Source of the DNA: Bog-473 sp963783245
GTDB lineage: Bacteria; Actinomycetota; Acidimicrobiia; Acidimicrobiales; RAAP-2
Length of the DNA: 64,000 bases
NCBI GenBank assembly: GCA_963783245.1
Contig: CAWAMS010000006.1
Location: forward strand, 1-64,000
Direction of reading: 5' to 3'
Below the pieces are notes generated by a model. The model was given only the letters and a program-made list of their open reading frames with translations. It ran no database searches and was not told the origin of the DNA. The stretch's first letter is position 1; every line of letters starts with the position of its first letter. Both the position numbers and the translations under genes were made by a program. Shown piece after piece: positions 57,828 through 64,000 of the stretch.

Positions 57828-59201
57828 GTGACGAAGAAGCAGAGGCAGATCCATCTGGCGGCGCATTTTCCCGGTGTCAACAACACCACGGTGTGGAGCG
57901 ATCCCGAAGCGGGGAGCCACATCGCGTTCGAGTCGTTCGCCCGGCTCGCCCGTACGGCGGAACGGGCCAAGTTCGATTTCTTCTTCCTGGCGGAGGGCCT
58001 CCGCCTGCGCGAGCAGCGCGGGAAGATCCACGACCTCGACGTCGTCGGTCGGCCCGACACCTTCACGGTGCTCAGTGCCCTGGCTGCCGTCACCGAGCAC
58101 ATCGGGCTGTCGGGCACCGTCAACTCGACGTTCAACGAGCCCTTCGAGGTGGCACGGCAGTTCGCGTCGTTGGACCACCTCTCCGACGGTCGCGCCGCCT
58201 GGAACGTCGTCACCTCGTGGGACGCCTTCACCGGCGAGAACTTCCGGCGGGGCGGCTTCTTGGCGCAGGAGGACCGCTACGCCCGGGCCAAGGAGTTCCT
58301 GCACGCGACGCGGGAGCTCTGGGACTCCTGGGACGATGACGCCGTCGTGGGCGACAAGGACGCGGGCCGGTTCCTCACGAGTGCGTCGCAGGGGACCTTT
58401 TCGCATCACGGTGTCGAGTTCGACATCGAGGGTCGCTTCGGCGTCCCCCGCTCACCCCAGGGCCACCCCGTCATCTTCCAGGCCGGTGACTCCGACACGG
58501 GTCGTGAATTCGCGGCGGCGGACGCCGACTGCATCTTCTCCCGCCACGGCACGATCGAGGCCGGCCGACGATTCTACGAAGACGTCAAAGGGCGTCTTGC
58601 TCGCTACGGTCGGGCTCCGGACGACCTCAAGATCCTTCCCGCCGCCACGTTCGTCCTCGGTGAGACCGAGGGGGACGCCCGGGAGCGGGCCGCCGTCATC
58701 CGCCGCCAGCAGGTCAGCGGTCCCACGGCCATCTTCTTCCTCGAACAGGTCTGGAACCGTGACCTCTCGGGCTACGACCCCGATGGGCCGCTGCCCGAGA
58801 TCGAGCCCGATCCCGGGACGGCACGGATCGTCCAGGGTCGGGCGAAGATCTTCGACGACGCCCTCAAGACGGCGGCGGAGTGGCGGGCCCTGGCGGCGGC
58901 GAAGCGCCTCTCCATCCGCGAGCTGATGATCGAGGTCACGGGGAGGGCCACGTTCGTCGGCACTCCCCTGCAGGTGGCGACCCAGATCGACGAGGCCGTG
59001 TCGGCCCACGCCGCCGACGGCTTCATTCTCGTCCCCCATGTCACGCCGGGCGGGCTCGACGAGTTCGCCGACACGGTGGTGCCGATCCTGCAGGAATGGG
59101 GCCGCTTCCGGTCGGACTACGACGGGCCGACGCTTCGTGATCACCTCGGGCTCTCCTCGCCGAGGTCGGCGCGGCTCACGCGGGCTGCCGTGGGGGCGTG
59201 A
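57828..59201 (+). CDS. LLM class flavin-dependent oxidoreductase, NtaA/DszA-like (second of three)
   Basis: 457 residues from the GTG at 57828, preferred over the overlapping ATG at 57804 because AGGAG lies 6 bases upstream. NtaA/SnaA/DszA signatures: HLAAHFPGVNNTTVWSDPEA, FFFLAEGLRLREQRG, SLDHLSDGRAAWNVVTSWD, ARNFG-like GENFRRGG and FQAGDSDTGREFAA. This group includes dibenzothiophene-sulfone and nitrilotriacetate monooxygenases. A separate flavin reductase would be needed; none is seen. Confidence 0.9.
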   Translation: MTKKQRQIHLAAHFPGVNNTTVWSDPEAGSHIAFESFARLARTAERAKFDFFFLAEGLRLREQRGKIHDLDVVGRPDTFTVLSALAAVTEHIGLSGTVNSTFNEPFEVARQFASLDHLSDGRAAWNVVTSWDAFTGENFRRGGFLAQEDRYARAKEFLHATRELWDSWDDDAVVGDKDAGRFLTSASQGTFSHHGVEFDIEGRFGVPRSPQGHPVIFQAGDSDTGREFAAADADCIFSRHGTIEAGRRFYEDVKGRLARYGRAPDDLKILPAATFVLGETEGDARERAAVIRRQQVSGPTAIFFLEQVWNRDLSGYDPDGPLPEIEPDPGTARIVQGRAKIFDDALKTAAEWRALAAAKRLSIRELMIEVTGRATFVGTPLQVATQIDEAVSAHAADGFILVPHVTPGGLDEFADTVVPILQEWGRFRSDYDGPTLRDHLGLSSPRSARLTRAAVGA

Positions 59202-59205
59202 GGCC

Positions 59206-60402
59206 ATGACCGCTCCCCGCGTCCCGCTCGGCATCCTCGATCTGGTCCCGGTGAGCTCGGGATCCACCGTGACACGCGCCCTGCGGAACACGATCGACCT
59301 CGTGCAGTTGGCCGAGCGGCTCTGCTACCGCCGGTACTGGTTCGCCGAGCACCACCTCAACCCGGGCGTGGCGGGATCGGCGCCGGCGCTCCTGATCGCC
59401 ATGGCGGCGGCGGCCACCAAGAAGATCCGTGTGGGGTCGGGCGGGGTGCAGAGCGGGCATCGCACCGCGCTGTCGGTCGTCGAGGAATTCGGCCTTCTCG
59501 ATGCCATGCACCCCGGTCGCATCGACCTGGGCATCGGGCGCTCGGGCGGCCGGAGGTTCTTCGAGGAGTACGCCGAGAAGCGGGGGACCAACAGGCCGGA
59601 CGCCGCTACGGGGCCCGGACCCCGCCACACCGAGAACGGGCTTCTGATCCCTGCTCCCCCGCCACTGGGGGCACTCTCGAAATCTCCCCGGGTGGCCCTC
59701 ACGGCGGGACTCCTGCAGCAGGAACAAGCCCTGTCCGCCGACTACGGGGACCTGCTGGCCGACATCCTCGGTCTCCTCCATGGCACCTACCGTTCGGCCG
59801 ACGGCGTCGACCCGCACCCGGTGCCGGGCGCCGGGGCCGACGTGGAGCCCTGGATCCTCGGGAGCAGCGCGGGCGAAAGCGCAGAGGTGGCGGGACGGCT
59901 CGGCCTCCGGTTCGCCGCGAGCTACCACATCAGTCCGGCCACGGCGCTGAGCGGTATCGACGCGTACCGTGCCGCGTTCGTCCCGTCGGCCTCTCTCGCC
60001 GAACCCTACGTCGCGGTGTCGGCGGACGTCGTGGTCGCGCCCGATGACGAGAGCGCCGCCCGGTTGGCAGCCGGCTACGGCTTGTGGGTCCGCAGCATCC
60101 GCAGGGGCGAGGGCGCCATTGCGTTCCCGGGCCCCGAAGAAGCGAGCAGGCACACGTGGAGCGAGGAGGACCGGGCCCTCGTGTACGACCGGACCGCGAC
60201 GCAGTTCGTCGGCAGCCCCGAGACGGTGGCGGGCCACCTCGAGCGCCTGCAGGAGGCGACCGGCGCCGACGAGCTCATCGTGACGACGATCACCCACAGC
60301 CACGCCGACAGGGTCCGCTCCTTCTCCCTGTTGGCTCAGGAGTGGATGGTGAGGGGCGCAACCGCCTCGGAGAGCGAACGGGTCGCCGCCGCCCGCTTCT
60401 GA
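59206..60402 (+). CDS. LLM class flavin-dependent oxidoreductase, MsnO8-like (third of three)
   Basis: 398 residues; ATG 5 bases after the previous stop. VPLGILDLVPVSSGSTVTRA, RYWFAEHHLNPGVAGSAPAL, IRVGSGGVQSGHRTALSVVE and GRIDLGIGRSGG are typical of the MsnO8 group of luciferase-like enzymes. It contains a Pro-rich insert around residues 130-165. Ends VAAARF. The tight spacing shows one transcript with the two preceding genes. Confidence 0.9.
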   Translation: MTAPRVPLGILDLVPVSSGSTVTRALRNTIDLVQLAERLCYRRYWFAEHHLNPGVAGSAPALLIAMAAAATKKIRVGSGGVQSGHRTALSVVEEFGLLDAMHPGRIDLGIGRSGGRRFFEEYAEKRGTNRPDAATGPGPRHTENGLLIPAPPPLGALSKSPRVALTAGLLQQEQALSADYGDLLADILGLLHGTYRSADGVDPHPVPGAGADVEPWILGSSAGESAEVAGRLGLRFAASYHISPATALSGIDAYRAAFVPSASLAEPYVAVSADVVVAPDDESAARLAAGYGLWVRSIRRGEGAIAFPGPEEASRHTWSEEDRALVYDRTATQFVGSPETVAGHLERLQEATGADELIVTTITHSHADRVRSFSLLAQEWMVRGATASESERVAAARF

Positions 60403-60418
60403 GCGCCCGCTCCTGCGT

Positions 60419-60460
60419 TCAGTTGGGCAGCCCCACCTTTCAGTTGGGCAGCCCCACCTT
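60419..60460. repeat. Perfect 21-bp tandem duplication over a stop codon
   Basis: The unit at 60419-60439 is repeated exactly at 60440-60460. On the minus strand each unit encodes KVGLPN plus a stop, so the last seven codons of the carbonic anhydrase gene, including TGA, are duplicated. The second copy lies beyond the stop and is silent. Confidence 0.85.
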
Positions 60461-61018
60461 GGTTGCCTCGGCAACTTCCACCAGTCGTCCGGTGGTCACG
60501 TCGTAGATGAAGCCGTAGATGGCGATCCGCCCCGGGACCAGTGGGTGGTTGCGAATGCGCGTCACATCGTCGACCACGCTCTGCGCGTTGTCGGCGATCG
60601 TCAGCCAGTCGATGTAGGACGCCTCAGCCGACCCCGGTCCGCGGCCGACGTCGTGGAACCCGTCGGGGCCGAGCGCGGCAGTCTCGAGACTGTTGGCCAG
60701 CAACCCGCGGATGACCTCATCGGTGAAGAACTCCATCCCGCAGTTGGTGTGATGGATCACGAACCACTCCTGGGTGCCCAGGAGCTTGTACGAGATGACC
60801 AGGGATCGGATCGCGTCGTCGCTGGCCCGTCCGCCCGCGTTGCGGATGACGTGGGCGTCCCCTTCGGCCAGCCCGGCGTACTTGGCCGGGTCCAGTCGGG
60901 CGTCCATGCAGGTCAGAATCGCAAAGTGCCGTGCCGGCGGGAGGGCCAGGTTGCCCTTTTCGCCGAAAGAGGCGGCGTACTGTTCGTTGGCGTGGAGTAC
61001 TTCGTCGTAAATGGACAT
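60440..61018 (-). CDS. Beta-class carbonic anhydrase
   Basis: 192 residues from the ATG at 61018 with GGGAGGGA upstream. Zinc ligands Cys37, His90 and Cys93 and the dyad Asp39/Arg41 are visible in LTCMDARLD and HHTNCGM. It resembles the short mycobacterial beta-carbonic anhydrases (Rv1284 type). It interconverts carbon dioxide and bicarbonate. Its last seven codons are duplicated in tandem. Confidence 0.93.
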   Translation of the reverse strand: MSIYDEVLHANEQYAASFGEKGNLALPPARHFAILTCMDARLDPAKYAGLAEGDAHVIRNAGGRASDDAIRSLVISYKLLGTQEWFVIHHTNCGMEFFTDEVIRGLLANSLETAALGPDGFHDVGRGPGSAEASYIDWLTIADNAQSVVDDVTRIRNHPLVPGRIAIYGFIYDVTTGRLVEVAEATKVGLPN

Positions 61019-61228
61019 GCTGTCCCTCCCGGTCCGTGGTGGTATTCCTAGTATTTCTATCGAGTTTAACGGGTAGAAGGATCGGCGTGCCATGCGGACC
61101 GAGGCGTGTGCCTGAGGGAAGGCTGAGATGCGTGCGTACGGCGCATGGAGGGGTGTAGCGTCCTGACGTCGAGAAGCTCCGGTGCGCCAAGGCGGGCGTG
61201 CGTGGAAGCTGTAAGGGGGGAAGTACGA

Positions 61229-62446
61229 ATGAGAGTTGCTGCTATCCGCAATGGTCTGGTGGGGGGTCGCGTCCTTTGTGCGATTGCTCTGGCCGCCGGT
61301 TTGACCTTGGTCTCGGGCGCGCTGAGCCAACCCGCGAATGCCGCATCCGAGTCGCCGGTGGTGATCGGCGACCTCTGTAGTTGCACCGGTCCCGAGGCCT
61401 CGACCATCTCGCAGACGACAGATGTCGTCAATGCGTGGGCGTCGGCGGTCAACGCCAAGGGTGGCCTCGACGGGCACAAGGTGCAGATCGTCGTGAAGGA
61501 CGACGGGTACAACCCGGCGACCTCACTGGCCGATGCGCAGGCGCTCGTCGAGCAGGACCACATCATCGCTCTCTTCGACAACAGCGACGAGGACCAGGCG
61601 TGGGAAACCTACATGGAGACGGCGAAAGTCCCGGTGCTGGGTGCGACGGAGAGCGACGCCGGCTACAAGAACCCTGATTTCTTCCCGCCCGGTGGCACCT
61701 TCAACTATTCCGACGGGGCCGGCGCGGTGGCCGCGCACAAGGCGGGTATCAAGACCGAGGCGATCCTCTACTGCGCCGAGGTCGCGATCTGCCAGGAGTC
61801 GAGCCAAGAGGCCAAGGTCCTGCTGCCCAAGCTCGGTATGAAGCTGGTCTTTTCGACGAGCATCAGCTTCGCTGCACCGAACTACTCGGCGCAGTGTTTG
61901 GCCGCCAAGCAGTCGGGTGCCAAGTCCATGGCCGTGGGTGATGCGTCGGCCATCGTGACCAAGGTGGCCGAGAACTGCGCCACCCAGGGATTCACACCGA
62001 CCGAGCTGAGCGCTGACGGCTCGGTGGCCATCGCGTGGCTCGGCGTCCCCGCCATGAACGGCAACATCGACGTGCAGGGCGACGTCCCGTGGTTCGTGCA
62101 CGATGCGGCGACCGATCCCATGTACAGCGCACTGAACAAGTACGCCCCCGGCGTGACGACAGGCCCGAACTTCGGCGAGGTCGTCGTCCAGTCGTGGGCG
62201 GCGGGCGTCCTGCTGCAGCTCGCGGCGGCCCATCTCAGTGCGACCCCGACCGCGGCGAACGTCACTGCAGGCCTGTACGCGCTCAAGAACACCACGCTCG
62301 ACGGCCTGTCGGCTCCGATCACGTTCCACAAGGGCCAGACCGCGTCGAACCCGTGTTTCTTCGAAATGGGCATCAAGAATGCCAAGTTCGTGACGCTCAA
62401 CGGCGGCAAGTACTTCTGCACGCCGAAGGACCTGGCCGTCAAGTAG
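61229..62446 (+). CDS. Branched-chain amino-acid-type ABC transporter substrate-binding protein
   Basis: 405 residues from the ATG at 61229 with GGGGGGAAG upstream. A signal peptide ends near residue 39 (SQPANAAS). The periplasmic-binding fold type I (Peripla_BP_6, LivJ-like) follows: VVIGDLCSCTGPEASTISQT, NAKGGLDGHKVQIVVKDDGY, and VPVLGATESDAG. No permease or ATPase gene is adjacent, so it is an orphan that works with a transporter elsewhere. Ligand unknown. Confidence 0.88.
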   Translation: MRVAAIRNGLVGGRVLCAIALAAGLTLVSGALSQPANAASESPVVIGDLCSCTGPEASTISQTTDVVNAWASAVNAKGGLDGHKVQIVVKDDGYNPATSLADAQALVEQDHIIALFDNSDEDQAWETYMETAKVPVLGATESDAGYKNPDFFPPGGTFNYSDGAGAVAAHKAGIKTEAILYCAEVAICQESSQEAKVLLPKLGMKLVFSTSISFAAPNYSAQCLAAKQSGAKSMAVGDASAIVTKVAENCATQGFTPTELSADGSVAIAWLGVPAMNGNIDVQGDVPWFVHDAATDPMYSALNKYAPGVTTGPNFGEVVVQSWAAGVLLQLAAAHLSATPTAANVTAGLYALKNTTLDGLSAPITFHKGQTASNPCFFEMGIKNAKFVTLNGGKYFCTPKDLAVK

Positions 62447-62454
62447 TCAGCGGT

Positions 62455-63222
62455 TCACGGCTGGCGGCCCGCAGCGGCCGCCAGGGAGCGCACCTCGGTA
62501 CCGGTCAGCTCCCTCCAGCGTCCTGGAGGGAGCCCGGTATCGCGGAGCGTGCCGATGCGTGTGCGGACCAGACGACGCACGGGGTGGCCGATGGCGTCGC
62601 ACATGCGGCGTACCTGGCGGTTCTTGCCTTCGTGGATGACGAGGCGCAGGACCCCGGGCGAGAGCACGCCGACCTCGGCCGGCGCGGTGCGCCCGTCGTC
62701 GAGCGCAATCCCCTGGCGGAGCTGGCGCAGGGCCCCGGGGGACGGTGTGCCGTTCTGGACTTCGGCCACGTATTCCTTGTCCACGCCGTGGGAAGGGTGC
62801 GTCAGCAGCTGCGCCAACGCCCCGTCGTTGGTCACGATCAAGAGACCCTCGGTCTCGAGGTCCAACCGCCCTACGGCGAAGACCCGGGGCTCGTGCGGCA
62901 CCATTTCGATCACGGTCGGACGACCCTGTGGGTCAGCGGACGTGGTGACGACGCCCGCGGGCTTGTTCAGCAGGTAATAGACGAGGTCCGGCGCGATGGG
63001 GAGCAGAATGCCGTCGACCTCCACCCGCGCCGTGTGCACATCGACCCGGCGTCCCAGGACGGCGACCTTCCCGTCCACGGTGACCCGGCCATCCGCGATC
63101 AGTTCCTCACAGACGCGGCGCGACCCCTGGCCGGCCCGGGCCAGGACCTTCTGCAAGCGAATGTTGCTACCGTCATCCTCTTCGTTTTGCCCTTCCCAGG
63201 CACGAACTGCGTCATTCGCCAT
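62455..63222 (-). CDS. rluB: 23S rRNA pseudouridine synthase, RluB type
   Basis: 255 residues. S4 domain at about 20-80 (IRLQKVLARAGQGSRRVCEE), then the RsuA/RluB catalytic core: YYLLNKPAGVVTT, VGRLDLETEGLLIVTNDG with the catalytic Asp, HPSHGVDKEYVAEV and EGKNRQVRRMCDAIGHPV. It makes a pseudouridine in 23S rRNA. Ends 8 bp from the convergent substrate-binding gene. Confidence 0.94.
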   Translation of the reverse strand: MANDAVRAWEGQNEEDDGSNIRLQKVLARAGQGSRRVCEELIADGRVTVDGKVAVLGRRVDVHTARVEVDGILLPIAPDLVYYLLNKPAGVVTTSADPQGRPTVIEMVPHEPRVFAVGRLDLETEGLLIVTNDGALAQLLTHPSHGVDKEYVAEVQNGTPSPGALRQLRQGIALDDGRTAPAEVGVLSPGVLRLVIHEGKNRQVRRMCDAIGHPVRRLVRTRIGTLRDTGLPPGRWRELTGTEVRSLAAAAGRQP

Positions 63223-63425
63223 GGACAGTTCCGAAGGGTCCCGGGTCGTTCCGCGGCAAAGAGTTGGGATGAAAGTCGGGATGGATTCGACGCCGTGGGC
63301 TCCCCCTGCGTCGCTCTCTCACGCAACCATCTTCGCGCCGCCGCACCGGACAACGCATCAGAAGTGTGAGACGAGTTGCAGGGACAAATCCTACGAAGGC
63401 CGCTACGTGCTTCGTATGGTAGAAG

Positions 63426-63893
63426 TCACCGCCCCATAGCCAGAAGGCAGTTGAGGGTGGACTTGAACGAGCACATCACCAAGCGGGTCCCGGAGACGGT
63501 TGGTTGGTCAATGAGGAGCACTCTCCCGCCATCCGGCTGACCACAGTCCCTCCATGGATCGGATGGATCGGGGGGGATCGTTCGACCGAGGCCGTGCACC
63601 TGCACGGTCCACCAGGATGTCGAGCTGGATTCGACCCCGTCGACAGCGAATCCCACCTTCGCTCCATCGAGGGATCGAGCATCCAAAGTATGCGGACCGA
63701 GGCACACAGCAATGGATCCATCGTCCAGATAGAACTGGACCGGAATGATCGACGGCCAATCGCCCACCCAAGCGGACAGCCGCCCCATTGGTGCTGAGGC
63801 CAGCAACGACCAGCACTCCGACTCGGAGATTGCTGATGCCTGCATACACCCCTCACCAGTGGCGTCGGCCACCTGAGCCCCCGTCGTGGTCAT
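63426..63893 (-). CDS. Pyridoxamine-5'-phosphate-oxidase-fold (split-barrel flavin/F420-binding) protein
   Basis: 155 residues from the ATG at 63893. The frame is open upstream to the window edge, but the family pattern starts at ISESECWSLLASAPMGRLSA and GGGGCGACC-type purines precede this ATG. Split-barrel strands: WPSIIPVQFYLDDGSIAVCL, LDARSLDGAKVGFAVDG, WTVQVHGLGR. Such proteins bind FMN, F420 or haem; none has been assigned a reaction from sequence alone. Confidence 0.8.
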   Translation of the reverse strand: MTTTGAQVADATGEGCMQASAISESECWSLLASAPMGRLSAWVGDWPSIIPVQFYLDDGSIAVCLGPHTLDARSLDGAKVGFAVDGVESSSTSWWTVQVHGLGRTIPPDPSDPWRDCGQPDGGRVLLIDQPTVSGTRLVMCSFKSTLNCLLAMGR

Positions 63894-64000
63894 TGGTCGC
63901 CCCTCACGTGCCGAGTGGGTGTGTTTGAGATGACCGTGCCAGAGCTGCTGCGTGTCGGCTTGCACGCGCCGCGAGGTGTGCGGCAGTGCGGCGCTCAAAG

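Overview
The window is high-GC bacterial DNA (one core row I counted by hand is about 72% G+C) with dense, overlapping genes, GTG/TTG starts and a typical actinobacterial gene set: F420/FMN luciferase-like monooxygenases, a GAF-ANTAR regulator, an RsbW-type partner switch, FHA-linked type VII secretion genes and treY/glgX. The AroA-Cmk fusion, the DUF4012 protein, the many luciferase-like enzymes and a surface protein with Gly-Tyr-Trp/SDGGIF repeats point to an uncultivated Acidimicrobiia-like actinobacterium. That placement is inference.

Layout. 1-1.8 kb: end of a DUF4012 protein, a secreted Gly/His/Lys-rich protein and a low-molecular-weight tyrosine phosphatase, a set common in exopolysaccharide loci. 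1.9-9.9 kb: a catabolic cluster (two luciferase-like monooxygenases, SDR, two alpha/beta hydrolases, Rieske oxygenase, cupin, IclR regulator). 9.9-17.5 kb: gamma-carbonic anhydrase, a large Ig-repeat surface protein, der with its zinc-ribbon and DUF512 radical-SAM neighbours, and an epimerase divergent from a TetR gene. 18.2-28.5 kb: a lower-GC island (about 55% in one counted row) with a receptor Ser/Thr kinase and a compact type VII (ESX-like) locus: FHA-fused EccC ATPase, WXG100 protein, a second small WXG-like protein, a large T7SS-signal substrate and a partner gene. The right end of the island carries a TetR 3' remnant and an EccC gene without a start codon. 28.6-36.3 kb: DJ-1/PfpI, YjbQ, ispH, HD protein, glycosyltransferase, small metal proteins, DHA2 exporter and an FAD oxidase. 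36.9-46.9 kb: GAF-ANTAR, glgX, quinone oxidoreductase, treY, a SpoIIE/RsbW/STAS partner switch and small stress-type proteins. 46.9-56 kb: hydrolase, FAD oxidoreductase, and the operon aroH-tyrA-aroA/cmk-plsC-glmS-SDR. 56.1-64 kb: NTF2-like protein with three tandem monooxygenases, beta-carbonic anhydrase, orphan substrate-binding protein, rluB and a PPOX-fold protein.

The sequence contains many single-base frame breaks inside otherwise well-conserved genes. Outside the island I count about 17, of which about 15 are +1 (one extra base). Several fall in short G, C or T runs. This pattern looks like indel errors in the assembly, so genes called pseudogene here may well be intact in the organism. 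Inside the island the breaks are denser and go both ways.
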